Shown here one piece after another: positions 45,328 to 53,694 of a stretch of 64,000 nt of DNA; the first letter of the stretch is position 1; the number at the start of each line of letters is the position of its first letter. The notes under the pieces are model-generated. The model worked only from the letters and a program-made list of their open reading frames with translations, had not been told where the DNA came from and searched no databases. The position numbers and the translations under genes are program-made. Origin of the DNA: Halomicrobium urmianum (GTDB taxonomy: Archaea; Halobacteriota; Halobacteria; Halobacteriales; Haloarculaceae); assembly GCF_020217425.1 (NCBI RefSeq), contig NZ_CP084090.1, forward strand, positions 2,232,001 through 2,296,000, in the 5' to 3' direction.

Positions 45328-46158
45328 ATGCGCGTCGGAGCACACACGTCGATCGCTGGCGGGGCGTACAACGCGGTCGACGAGCAGGTCGAGTACGGCG
45401 GGACGTGCGGGCAGATCTTCAGCCACTCGCCGCAGGTCTGGCAGGACCCGAACATCGACGACGACGAGGCCGAGCAGTTCCGGGACCTGACCGACGACCA
45501 CGGCGTCGGCCCGTGGGTCATCCACTCCTCCTATCTCGTCAACCTCTGCACCCCCAAAGAGGACCTCCGCGAGAAGTCCATCGACTCCATGCAGAAGGAG
45601 GTCGACGCCGCCGACAAGCTCGGCGTCGAGTACGTCAACGTCCACCTGGGCGCCCACACCGGTGCGGGCGTCGACCAGGGGCTGGACAACGCCGCGAGCG
45701 CGCTGGACGAACTGGACATTCCCGACGGCGTCACCGTCCTCGTCGAGTCCGACGCCGGCAGCGGCACCAAGCTCGGCGGCGAGTTCGAGCACCTCGCCGA
45801 GGTCCTCGACCGCTCCGAGCAGGACCTGGAGGTCTGCCTCGACACCGCCCACATGTTCGCCGCGGGCTACGACCTCTCGACCCCCGGGGGCGTCGCGGAC
45901 ACCGTCGCCACCTTCGACGACGTTGTCGGGCTGGACAAGTTGGCCTGCGTCCACCTCAACGACTCCAAGCACGACTGTGGCACCAACAAGGACGAGCACG
46001 CCCACCTCGGCGAGGGGAAGATCGGCGAGGACGGGATGGAAGCCATCCTGACCCACGACGACCTCGCGGGCGTCCCCCTCGTGCTGGAGACGCCCACCGA
46101 GGACGGGAAGGGCTTCGCGTGGAACATCGAGCGGGCGAGAGAGCTGGGCGACTCGTAG
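45328..46158 (+). CDS. nfo: Endonuclease IV (AP endonuclease)
   Basis: 276-residue TIM-barrel DNA-repair nuclease that cuts at abasic sites. Metal ligands lie in [65 protein letters not shown] and [20 protein letters not shown]. The ATG at 45328 puts [12 protein letters not shown] at the N-terminus. The stop codon lies at the loop/stem boundary of a perfect 8-bp hairpin (46147-46165), and a second, diverged copy of the 3' end follows at 46201-46221. Confidence 0.95.
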   Translation: MRVGAHTSIAGGAYNAVDEQVEYGGTCGQIFSHSPQVWQDPNIDDDEAEQFRDLTDDHGVGPWVIHSSYLVNLCTPKEDLREKSIDSMQKEVDAADKLGVEYVNVHLGAHTGAGVDQGLDNAASALDELDIPDGVTVLVESDAGSGTKLGGEFEHLAEVLDRSEQDLEVCLDTAHMFAAGYDLSTPGGVADTVATFDDVVGLDKLACVHLNDSKHDCGTNKDEHAHLGEGKIGEDGMEAILTHDDLAGVPLVLETPTEDGKGFAWNIERARELGDS

Positions 46159-46257
46159 AGTCGCCGAATGAGCGAGCGGGAGCGACCGCAGGGAGCGACA
46201 CGCGAGCTGGGCGGCGCGTAAGCGTCACCGGACAGGCGAGCGGGAGCGAGCGATCGA
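46138..46257 (+). repeat. Duplicated, diverged 3' end of nfo
   Basis: The last codons and downstream DNA of nfo (from 46138, encoding RELGDS-stop) recur 63 bases later (from 46201, encoding RELGGA-stop). Both are followed by similar GCGAGCGGGAGCGA-type DNA. The first copy also forms the hairpin GGCGACTC-GTA-GAGTCGCC at 46147-46165. Confidence 0.55.
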
Positions 46258-46258
46258 C

Positions 46259-46637
46259 CTATTCAGACCGGCCGACCGTTTCTCGGAGCCCGTCGACGCC
46301 GACGCCGAACGCGAGCCACCCCGCGATCAGCAGGGCCGTCGCAGTGAGAAGGAACGTTCTCGACCTGCGAGCGAGCCAGACCCACGACGAAGACCTGACC
46401 GACGAACAGCACCGCTACGGTGCCGACCACGAACAGCCAGACGTCCGCGACGGTCGCGTCGAGCCGGTCGGCACCTCCCCGGACGAACCGGACGGCGACG
46501 ACGGCGGCGGCGACCGTCCCGCCCAGCCACATGCGCACCTGCGTGAACGGATCGGGCGGGGCGAGCATCGGGGTGAGCCCGAACACGAGCGGCACCAGCG
46601 CGACGAAGGTCAAGAGGACGGCCAGCGAGTCTCTCAT
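46259..46637 (-). pseudogene. Frameshifted small membrane protein gene
   Basis: From the ATG at 46637 the frame encodes three hydrophobic helices (LAVLLTFVALVPLVFGL, WLGGTVAAAVVAVRFV and WLFVVGTVAVLFVGQVFVVG). It then turns into an Arg-rich tail with poor codon bias, ending at 46263. Shifting frame near 46350-46362 restores coding with strong GC3: ARRSRTFLLTATALLIAGWL, then AFGVGVDGLRETVG, ending at 46259. A single-base indel in the organism or in the sequence is the simplest reading. No family is recognised. A TTGTTTTCAC box about 27 bases upstream supports a leaderless start. Confidence 0.65.
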
Positions 46638-46840
46638 CGACGGTTCCGTGACGTCCATCGGTGAAAACAATGTCCGTCCACCGGCGAACTCGACCCCGGC
46701 CGCTCCGGAGCGGACGCGATCGAACGGTTCCCGGAACGACCCTCGACGCGGCGAAGACGGGCGAGGGGTCCCGCCGCTCTAGGTCGACGTTATTCCGATA
46801 ACCGGGACATATCCTTCCCCGCGAGTCACCAAGGGTAGGT

Positions 46841-47392
46841 ATGGTCGACGTCGTCGGACACCTCGGCATGGCGCTCGTGTGGCTCGCCCCCGCGTGGTTC
46901 TTCGTCGCGGAGGCCAGGACCGCGGTGACGTTCGTCGGCGCGGGCGTCTGGTTCGGGATGCTCCCCGACCTGGACCTCTACCTGCGGGGGATCTTCCCGA
47001 CGGTACAGCACCACGGCGTGCTCCACACCGTCCTCGCCGTGTCTCTGGTCGCCGCCGTCGCGGGCCCGATACTCGGATGGATCCTGAAGCGGACGCTGGA
47101 CGACAGCCGCTGGTTCTCGGAGCGCGCGGAGAACGACGCGTTCGCGCTCGGCTTCCTGGCCGTCTGGATCCCCGGGCTCGCGCACGTCTTCGCTGACATG
47201 CTGTCGGCCCCGGACATCGCCCAGGCGGTCGAGCCGTTCTGGCCGCTCTACCGGCAGTCGCTCGGCATCGACGTCGTCTGGTACAACAACCCCTGGTTCA
47301 ACTGGGGACTGCTGATCGCTGGCCTCGCGCTCAACCTCGCCCTGTACTGGCAGTACTCGCGGACCGCGTCGCCGGTGCCCGCCGGCCAGTAG
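46841..47392 (+). CDS. Membrane-bound metal-dependent hydrolase (YdjM/DUF457-like)
   Basis: 183 residues with four to five membrane helices. Family hallmarks are FGMLPDLDLYL (acidic metal site), HHGVLHTVLAV and IPGLAHVFADM, which provide the His/Asp cluster of the COG1988-type membrane hydrolases. In bacteria some act on lipids; the substrate here is unknown. It is a single-gene unit. Confidence 0.82.
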   Translation: MVDVVGHLGMALVWLAPAWFFVAEARTAVTFVGAGVWFGMLPDLDLYLRGIFPTVQHHGVLHTVLAVSLVAAVAGPILGWILKRTLDDSRWFSERAENDAFALGFLAVWIPGLAHVFADMLSAPDIAQAVEPFWPLYRQSLGIDVVWYNNPWFNWGLLIAGLALNLALYWQYSRTASPVPAGQ

Positions 47393-47407
47393 CGGCCCCG
47401 ACCGCTC

Positions 47408-47566
47408 TCACCCCGCGAACTCGACGCCGGTCACCTCGAAGCGCGCGCCGCCCTCGTCGCCCTCGATCACGCTGCCCTCCCAGCCGTGGGCGTCGACGGA
47501 GAGGCGGCCGCCGTCGGCGTTGATCTCCCAGGCGTCGCTGGCGGCGCGCTCGAGGGAGACGGCGCT
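47408..47566 (-). pseudogene. Histidine-kinase relic lacking its ATP-binding core
   Basis: The minus-strand frame ending at 47408 reads LERAASDAWEINADGGRLSV, a typical linker before the HATPase domain. It is joined directly to DAHGWEGSVIEGDEGGARFE and VTGVEFAG, the usual extreme C-terminus of haloarchaeal kinases. About 80 residues holding the N and G boxes are missing, and the N-terminal part is absent. It is therefore a deletion relic. Confidence 0.5.
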
Positions 47567-47569
47567 AGA

Positions 47570-48035
47570 GCAGGTCTTCGAGCACCCGATGAACGAAGCC
47601 GCCGGCGTCGTCTTTCGCCATCCCCTCCAGCGGACGCACGTGCCCGATACCTTCGCAGGTAATATCTGGCAACGGGCCTACGAGGCCTACGTGGCCGACC
47701 CGGACCCGCTGCCGGCGTCCTACGAGTCGGTCCCGCGGGCGGTGCTCAACGCAGTCCTCCACCTGCGCGAGAATCGGGGCCTGCGACCCGCCGTAGACGG
47801 GCGGTGTGTCGAGCGCTGCGAGCGAGCGACCGTCGCGGGCCCGGTCTGTCACGTCCGCCAGAGCTTCGTCTCGCCGGTGACGAGTTCGTCCTCCGTCGAG
47901 AACGGGCTCCACGTCCGGGTCGACGGCGAGATGATATCCGTCGGCGGATCCGGGGCCTTCGTCGAGGACGTCGAGGACGTCGAGGACGTCGAGACGACGC
48001 TCGAACCCGCCCGATCCGCGGTCGCGTCGGAGCGG
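47570..48035. other. Degenerate stretch with no intact gene
   Basis: A long plus-strand frame from 47520 has mixed composition. It looks coding-like only up to about 47800 and matches nothing I recognise. A 9-base unit GTCGAGGAC repeats three times plus six bases at 47961-47993. The region is probably remnant DNA. Confidence 0.45.
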
Positions 48036-48335
48036 TCACCGGGTCGGTTCGCGGCCCGCGGTGACCAGCAGCGAGTAGGCGATGACCGCGAACCCGACCG
48101 CTGTCAGCGCCGTCTCGACGACGAGCGCGGTGCCGGAGCCGACCGACAGGAGCTGGTCGGCGACGCCGGCCAGCAGCGACCCGAGCGTGACGACGCCGAA
48201 CCCGGTCGCGAGGTAGGCCAGCCCCTCGGATCGGGTCCGCAGGGCGGCCCGCGCGGCGAGGGCGGTAACGAGGCCGCCGAGCAGCAGCGTCGCGGTCTTG
48301 AAGCCGATGGCGACGGGTGGAATGGAGTCGATCAC
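48036..48335 (-). CDS. DUF7521-like small membrane protein
   Basis: 99 residues from a GTG at 48335. It has three hydrophobic helices (AIGFKTATLLLGGLVTALAA, GLAYLATGFGVVTLGSLLAG and TALVVETALTAVGFAVIAYS). It overlaps the upstream winged-helix gene by four bases, a pairing seen repeatedly in haloarchaea (ArsR-like regulator followed by a three-helix membrane protein). Function is unknown; it may be a membrane-sensing partner of the regulator. Confidence 0.75.
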   Translation of the reverse strand: MIDSIPPVAIGFKTATLLLGGLVTALAARAALRTRSEGLAYLATGFGVVTLGSLLAGVADQLLSVGSGTALVVETALTAVGFAVIAYSLLVTAGREPTR

Positions 48336-48694
48336 ACTTCTTCGCTGACCTCCTGCCAGAGCCGGGCGAGTCGTTCGTCGGGCGATTCCCGCTCGCGGAG
48401 GACCTCGACGTCGAAGGGCCGCTCGTCTTCGACCGCGACCCAGACCCCGGAGCAGTCGCGCTCGTAGGTCGTCACGTGGTGGCCGTCCGCGCGGACGCCG
48501 GTGGCCTCGGCGAGGAGGTCCGCTTCGGTGAGCCGCTCGAGCTTCCGGTAGGTCGAGGTCTGCGAGAGGTCGCAGGCGTCCGCGACCGCCTGGGCGGGCA
48601 GCGGCTCGTCGAGGGTCGCGAGGATGTCTCGACAATCGGGATCGGCCAGCGCCTCGAAGACCGCCTGTCGGTCCGCCGGTCCGTCGTCGGTCAC
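48332..48694 (-). CDS. ArsR-like winged-helix regulator
   Basis: 120 residues from the GTG at 48694 (upstream extension is Arg/Pro-rich). The HTH is FEALADPDCRDILATLDEPL, then AQAVADACDLSQTSTYRKLE and a wing GHHVTTYERD. The acidic C-terminal part probably dimerises. It is co-transcribed with the membrane protein immediately downstream. Confidence 0.82.
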   Translation of the reverse strand: MTDDGPADRQAVFEALADPDCRDILATLDEPLPAQAVADACDLSQTSTYRKLERLTEADLLAEATGVRADGHHVTTYERDCSGVWVAVEDERPFDVEVLRERESPDERLARLWQEVSEEV

Positions 48695-48968
48695 GGCGGA
48701 TCCCTCCCGGTCGTCTGCGGGGCCGAAGGGGCGGGGAGCGTCATGGTCTGGACTGGATGCGTTTCGTCGCAACGCTCCGGGCGGGCCGCCGTCATACTGT
48801 CGGTCTCGCCCGCGACGTGGCGGGCGAACGCCGCCCGCGTCCGGACGGTCGCAGTCCGTACCACCGGTTTCGTCTGTACGGCCCGACACATTAAGGGCGG
48901 CTGTCGCTTTTCAGATTCTGGAAAGCGGCGCCCGAATTATCCCGTCTGTGGGCGTAGCCCGAGCCGTA

Positions 48969-49892
48969 ATGGAGCCCTCCAGTACCCGCAGACGGCTGCT
49001 CAGATCCGCCGGCGTCGCCGGCGTCGTCGCGCTCGGCGGTTGCGTCTCAGGACGCGGCGCCGACAGTTCGGACCCGACCGAGACGGCGGCCGACGGGGCC
49101 GCGACGGACCAGACCGGAACGGCGACGGATCAGTGCGAAACGGCGACGGAGTACACGCCCGCCTCAGAGCTGTCCCCGCCCGAGTCGCTCGAAGAGTGGC
49201 TCGCGGACGCGAACGGCTACGGCGAACCGATCCGGGCGGCGCCGCCGGAGACGGAGATTCTGGTCGGCGACCCGACCGACGGCGGCCTCGCGTTCGATCC
49301 GCCGGTCGTGAAGATCCGCCCGACGACGACGGTCCGGTGGCGCTGGACCGGCCACGGCGGCCCGCGCAACGTGGTCGCGCTCGACGGCACGTTCGACAGC
49401 GGCCGGCCCAACGCCCAGCGGAACACCGGCTACCACCACGTCTTCACCGAACCCGGGACGTACGCCTTCGTCTCCGAGCCCCAGCGCGAAGCGGGGATGA
49501 TCGGTGCCGTGATCGTCACGAACACGCTCGACACCGGCAACGGGAAAGTCGACGAGTGGCTCTACGAGGTCGGCAACTCCGACGGGACCATCGCCGACCT
49601 GACAGACGCGGACGCCCCGACGGTGGCGGTCGGCGCCGAGGGCAACGGCGGCAACTTCGCCTTCGATCCGCCGGCTATCCGCGTCTCGACCGGGGCGACG
49701 GTCACCTGGGAGTGGACCGGCGAGGGCGGCGCCCACGACGTCGTCTTCGAGGACGCCGACGTCAGTTCCGGCGACGTCGTCGCCGACGCAGGCGAGACGT
49801 TCGAGCACGCGTTCGACGAACCCGGGACGTACCTGTACGTCTGTCGACCCCACGAGGGGATCGGCATGAGGGGCGCCGTCGTCGTGGAGTAG
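48969..49892 (+). CDS. Two-domain halocyanin-like lipoprotein with one degenerate copper site
   Basis: 307 residues. A Tat-like RRRLLRSAG and lipobox LGGC give a membrane-anchored extracellular protein. After a Thr/Asp linker, domain 1 (about residues 90-180) has the cupredoxin fold pattern, but the ligands are changed: GGPRNVV replaces GGAHNVV, and FVSEPQREAGM replaces YVCxPHxxxGM. Domain 2 (about 210-307) keeps all ligands: GGAHDVV and YVCRPHEGIGM. The protein should bind one copper, with domain 1 perhaps serving as a docking or spacer module. Confidence 0.87.
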   Translation: MEPSSTRRRLLRSAGVAGVVALGGCVSGRGADSSDPTETAADGAATDQTGTATDQCETATEYTPASELSPPESLEEWLADANGYGEPIRAAPPETEILVGDPTDGGLAFDPPVVKIRPTTTVRWRWTGHGGPRNVVALDGTFDSGRPNAQRNTGYHHVFTEPGTYAFVSEPQREAGMIGAVIVTNTLDTGNGKVDEWLYEVGNSDGTIADLTDADAPTVAVGAEGNGGNFAFDPPAIRVSTGATVTWEWTGEGGAHDVVFEDADVSSGDVVADAGETFEHAFDEPGTYLYVCRPHEGIGMRGAVVVE

Positions 49893-49933
49893 CTTCCGAC
49901 CGGCTTTTGACCACGGGCGCCCACGTCCGGGAC

Positions 49934-50725
49934 GTGCGGCAGTTCGACGCGGAGTATCTCGACCGGACGCGCACGGGCATGTGGGCCGACTCCCGCGAGG
50001 CGCTGGCGGACCTCGCGCTCGACGACTGCGAGCGCGTCCTGGACGTGGGCTGCGGGACGGGCGTGCTGACGCGGGTGCTCAGAGAGGAGACGCCCGGCGA
50101 GGTCGTCGGGCTCGACGCCGACGCCGACCTGCTCGCCGCCGTCGACCCGCCCGTCGTCCGGGGCGACGCCACTCGCCTGCCGCTCCGGGACGACGCCGTC
50201 GACCTGGTGGTCTGCCAGGCGCTGTTGATCAACCTCCCCGATCCGGCGGCGGCCCTGCGGGAGTTCGCGCGCGTCGCCGACGACCGGGTGGCCGTCGTCG
50301 AACCGGACAACGCTCAGGTGTGCGTCGAGTCGACGGTCGGGGCCGAACCCGCGCTGGCCCGGCGAGCCCGGGAACTCTACCTCGACGGCGTCGACACGGA
50401 CGTCTCGCTGGGCGCGAGCGCGGCCGACCTGTTCGAGCGCGTCGATCTCGATGTGGCGTCGACGCGGCGCTACGACCACGTTCGGACGACCGCGCCCCCC
50501 TACTCGGAGTCGGCCCTGGCGGCGGCCCGCCGGAAGGCCACCGGCGAGGGGCTCGACGACCGCCCGGAGGTCGCGACCGGTGCCGACGACGCGGCCGCCT
50601 ACGACGCCCTCCGCGAGGACTGGCGCGAGATGGGACGGACGGTGATCGACCAGATGCAGGACGGCGACTACGAGCGCCGCGAGACGGTCCCCTTCTACGT
50701 CACGGTCGGCCGCGTGCCTGAGTGA
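49934..50725 (+). CDS. Class I SAM-dependent methyltransferase
   Basis: 263 residues from a GTG at 49934; no ATG is available near the homology start (VRQFDAEYLDRTRTGMW). The SAM-binding motif I is VLDVGCGTGVLTRVLRE, motif II is VVGLDADADLL, and the post-motif is LPLRDDAVDLVVCQALLINL. The acceptor is unknown; the Tyr/Arg-rich C-terminal half is variable. It follows the halocyanin gene closely on the same strand. Confidence 0.85.
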   Translation: MRQFDAEYLDRTRTGMWADSREALADLALDDCERVLDVGCGTGVLTRVLREETPGEVVGLDADADLLAAVDPPVVRGDATRLPLRDDAVDLVVCQALLINLPDPAAALREFARVADDRVAVVEPDNAQVCVESTVGAEPALARRARELYLDGVDTDVSLGASAADLFERVDLDVASTRRYDHVRTTAPPYSESALAAARRKATGEGLDDRPEVATGADDAAAYDALREDWREMGRTVIDQMQDGDYERRETVPFYVTVGRVPE

Positions 50726-50772
50726 TCCGGCCGCCGGCCGCGCGTCGGAGTGATCGGACTGGCGACGGTGCG

Positions 50773-51423
50773 TCAGACCACGTCGCCGCGGACGGACGCG
50801 CCCTCCTGTTGCTCGCGGTAGGCGCGGACGGCGTCGGCGGCCGTCTCGGCCTCGTCCTCGTCCATGCCGAGCATCTCCAGCGCGCCCGACAGCGTCGGGA
50901 AGGCCAGTTCGCTCTCCCGGAGCTTGCGGAGCGCCTCGTCGCTGCGCTCGCCCTCCGCCCACAGGCAGACGCCCCGTGGGTCGAGGATCTGCTCGTAGTT
51001 CTCCCGCGCGCGAGCCCCGTCGAGGCGCTGGGTGACGTTGTCCTCGAAGGAGGCGTTGCACACCTCCAGGTGGATCGGCTCGCCGTCCTCAAGCAGGTGC
51101 GCGGCGAGGCACTTCTCCGGGGCGACGTGGCCGTTCGCGTTCGCGCGGACGTAGTCGGGGTGCTCCTCGGCCCACTCGGCGCGGACGGTGGCACCGATCC
51201 CCGCGACGCCGAGTTCCCGCTCGAACCGCTCGGGGTCGCCCTCGTCGCGCATGAGGATGTCCTTGGTGAGGTAGACGTCGACCCGCTCGACCGGGTCCAG
51301 CCCAAGCGCCACGTCGCCGAACACCCACACCTCGCGGACGGGAACGGGCATGGTCTCCCCGGCGACGGCGTCGACGATCGCCTCGACGCGGTCGATGGCC
51401 GCGTCGCGCGACAGTTCGGTCAT
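50773..51423 (-). CDS. DUF7095-like haloarchaeal protein
   Basis: 216-residue acidic cytosolic protein. An N-terminal helix (DAAIDRVEAIVDAVAGETMP) is followed by VREVWVFGDVALGLDPVERV and DVYLTKDILM, which resembles the GS/DxD region of minimal nucleotidyltransferases without clear catalytic aspartates. The rest (CLAAHLLEDGEPIHLEVC, then NYEQILDPRGVCLW) is conserved in a haloarchaeal family I recognise as DUF7095. Function is unknown. Confidence 0.75.
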   Translation of the reverse strand: MTELSRDAAIDRVEAIVDAVAGETMPVPVREVWVFGDVALGLDPVERVDVYLTKDILMRDEGDPERFERELGVAGIGATVRAEWAEEHPDYVRANANGHVAPEKCLAAHLLEDGEPIHLEVCNASFEDNVTQRLDGARARENYEQILDPRGVCLWAEGERSDEALRKLRESELAFPTLSGALEMLGMDEDEAETAADAVRAYREQQEGASVRGDVV

Positions 51424-51535
51424 CGGACGAGCCTACCGGCCGCGCGCCCAAAGACCCCTCGGACCGGCGGGCCGGCCGGGCCGTTTGTACGCCGCACGGC
51501 CACATTCATCATGTTTTACCGGGAAGGTAACGTAG

Positions 51536-53170
51536 ATGGAAGGTATGCGCCTCCGGACGCGGGTCCTCGCGGCACTCCTCGTGGTGGCCGTCGTGCTCTC
51601 GCTGGTCTCGCTGGCGGGATTCACGTTCTACCGGGACGAGGTCATCGCCCAGGGGGAGCGCGACCTGGTCACCACGGCGGAGTCGGTCGCCGACCGGCTC
51701 GACACGGTCCTCGATGAGAAGGAGGAGATGGTCTTCCTGTGGTCACACAGGCCGGGCATCGGCGACCACGGCTCGGCGTCCCAGCAGGTGGCACTGCGGA
51801 CGTTCGTCGCCACGACGGACTTCAGCGGGGCGTCGGTCATCGCGCGCAACGGCACCATGACCGCCATCGACGGGGTGGGCATCGAGCGGGAGGAGGACAT
51901 CGAGGGGCAGAACTTCAGTGATCGACAGTACTTCCAGCGGGCGATGCGCGGCGAGACGTACGTCAGCGATCCGGTGCGCGCCGAGAGCGACAACGTCGTC
52001 GTGACTGTCAGCGCGCCAATCGTCCGGGCGGAGCAGACGCTGGGGACCTTCAACGCGGCCTTCCACGTGCAACGGGGGGACCTCCCCCGGACGCTCGGGG
52101 TCGTGACCGACGAGACGGAGCACGTCGTCGTCGAGGCCGACGGGACCACCGTCTTCGAGACCGGCGACCCGCCGGCGGACGCCGCCATGCGGGCGACCGC
52201 TACCGTCGAGAACACGGGCTGGACGGTCGTCGCGACCAGCAGCGACGCCGCGCTGGCCGCGGAACTACGGACGGTCACGCTCCTGCAGCTCGGCACGCTC
52301 GCGGCGGTCGTGGTCTCGATCGCCGCCCTGGGCGGGTGGCTCTACCGCGAGTACGTCCACAACTTCGAGCGCCTGGTGGCGGGGTTCGGCGCGCTCGTCG
52401 TCGGCGACTACGGGACGACCGTCTCGCTGTCCGGGTCGACCGAGTGGCAGGAGGTCGGCGACCACTTCAACGAACTCAGCGAGACGCTGGCCCGCCGGCG
52501 CGTCGAGGTGGCCGTGCTCAATCGGGTGTTGCGGCACAACCTCCGGAACGCGATGACCGTCGTCACCGGGAACGCCGACTACCTCGCCGACCACGTCGAG
52601 GACGACCGACTGGCCGACGTCGCGATGCGGATCCGGGACCGCAGCGAATCGCTGCTCGCGCTCGCGGAGCGGGCGCGAACCGTCGAATCGACGCTGCGCG
52701 GCGGCGGGCGGGCGCCGCCGTCCCGTCCCGTGGCCGACGTCGTCGAGGAGACCGTCGCCGGTCTCCGCGAGGAGCACCCCGAGGCGACAATCACGGTCGA
52801 GCGGGCCCCGCCGGGCGTCGCGGTCCCCGGCGGCGACCTCGTCTCGGTCGCCGTCGACGAACTGGTCGCAAACGCCATCGACCACGGCGGCGGGACGGTC
52901 CGGATCGCCGCCGACGCGGACGAGGAGGCGGTCTCGATCGTCGTGGCCGACGACGGGCCGGGCATGCCCGTCGTCGAGCGGCGGATCCTCGAGGAGTCGT
53001 TCGTCGAGAGCTCCACCGAGCACGGCTCCGGGCTCGGCATGTGGATCGTCACCTGGATCGTCGACCGCCTCGACGGCGACGTGTCGGTCGACGTCGACGC
53101 CGGGACCACGATCACCGTGCGGCTCCCGCTCGCGGATGGGATCGATCGGAACGACGTCGCAATATCGTAA
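51536..53170 (+). CDS. Membrane sensor histidine kinase with Cache-like domain
   Basis: 544 residues. Membrane helix 1 (about 8-28), an extracytoplasmic Cache-like sensor (30-240; includes QNFSDRQYFQRAMRGETYVS, a typical dCache segment), helix 2 (about 245-270), a HAMP linker, then the H-box with His334 in LNRVLRHNLRNAMTVV. The ATPase has N-box VDELVANAIDHGG, G1 VADDGPGMP and G2 HGSGLGMWIV. The ATG nine bases downstream (MRLRTRVL) is an alternative start. No response regulator is adjacent, so its target is unknown. Confidence 0.9.
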   Translation: MEGMRLRTRVLAALLVVAVVLSLVSLAGFTFYRDEVIAQGERDLVTTAESVADRLDTVLDEKEEMVFLWSHRPGIGDHGSASQQVALRTFVATTDFSGASVIARNGTMTAIDGVGIEREEDIEGQNFSDRQYFQRAMRGETYVSDPVRAESDNVVVTVSAPIVRAEQTLGTFNAAFHVQRGDLPRTLGVVTDETEHVVVEADGTTVFETGDPPADAAMRATATVENTGWTVVATSSDAALAAELRTVTLLQLGTLAAVVVSIAALGGWLYREYVHNFERLVAGFGALVVGDYGTTVSLSGSTEWQEVGDHFNELSETLARRRVEVAVLNRVLRHNLRNAMTVVTGNADYLADHVEDDRLADVAMRIRDRSESLLALAERARTVESTLRGGGRAPPSRPVADVVEETVAGLREEHPEATITVERAPPGVAVPGGDLVSVAVDELVANAIDHGGGTVRIAADADEEAVSIVVADDGPGMPVVERRILEESFVESSTEHGSGLGMWIVTWIVDRLDGDVSVDVDAGTTITVRLPLADGIDRNDVAIS

Positions 53171-53202
53171 TCCATTCACACGGGCGCGCGCACGAGACGA
53201 CC

Positions 53203-53520
53203 ATGTCGTGGCTCCTCCTGCTCGTCGCCGGCCTGTTCGAGGCGATCTGGGCCATCGGCCTGGAGTACTCCGACGGGTTCACGCGGCCGGCGCCGACCGC
53301 TGTCACGCTGGTCGCGCTGGCCGTTAGCATGGTCCTGCTCGCGCGGGCCGTGCGCGACCTCCCCATCGGGACGGCCTACGCCGTGTGGACTGGCATCGGC
53401 GCGACGGCGACGGCGATCTACGGGCTCGTCGTCCTCGACGAACCGGCCGGCCCCGCGCGGCTGTTCTTCCTCGGCCTCGTCGTCGCGGGCATCGCCGGAC
53501 TCCACATGACGAGCACCTAA
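53203..53520 (+). CDS. sugE: Small multidrug resistance (SugE/Gdx-like) exporter
   Basis: 105-residue, four-helix SMR protein. The proton/substrate Glu is in LFEAIWAIGLEYSDGFTRPA, whose W-A-x-G-L-x-Y-S form fits the guanidinium-exporting SugE/Gdx subgroup rather than EmrE. The C-terminal helix ends in GIAGLHMTST. Its possible substrate, guanidinium, is inference from the subgroup. No guanidine riboswitch is seen upstream. It functions as a homodimer in the family. Confidence 0.88.
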   Translation: MSWLLLLVAGLFEAIWAIGLEYSDGFTRPAPTAVTLVALAVSMVLLARAVRDLPIGTAYAVWTGIGATATAIYGLVVLDEPAGPARLFFLGLVVAGIAGLHMTST

Positions 53521-53552
53521 CGCTTAGGTGGGCGGCACGAGTCCGGCGACGC

Positions 53553-53636
53553 ATGATCGACGGCGAGGTCCGGACCGACCTGCTTGCCGGGTTCGAGCAG
53601 CACGGGCGGTGGATCGAGTGGTACGGAACGGAATAG
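53553..53636 (+). CDS. Possible 27-residue micro-ORF
   Basis: ATG-initiated frame of 27 codons (MIDGEVRTDLLAGFEQHGRW...) with haloarchaeal codon bias, lying between the SMR gene and the hydrolase. It is acidic with two Trp near the end. It may be a genuine microprotein, a 3' remnant or a leader peptide; nothing is recognised. Confidence 0.3.
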   Translation: MIDGEVRTDLLAGFEQHGRWIEWYGTE

Positions 53637-53694
53637 CGGCGTTCGGAACGCGACGCGGAGCCACCCTTTTCTGCCGGGCGTCCCACCTCGTCGC

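Noticed and set aside
47961-47993. Tandem GTCGAGGAC repeats as a possible origin or iteron site
   Set aside because: Only about 3.7 units are present, with no AT-rich unwinding element or Orc/Cdc6 gene nearby.
47520-48467. 315-codon plus-strand frame through the decayed region
   Set aside because: Only the first third looks coding-like. The rest is antisense to the DUF7521-like and ArsR-like genes; no family is recognised, so it is reported only as degenerate DNA.
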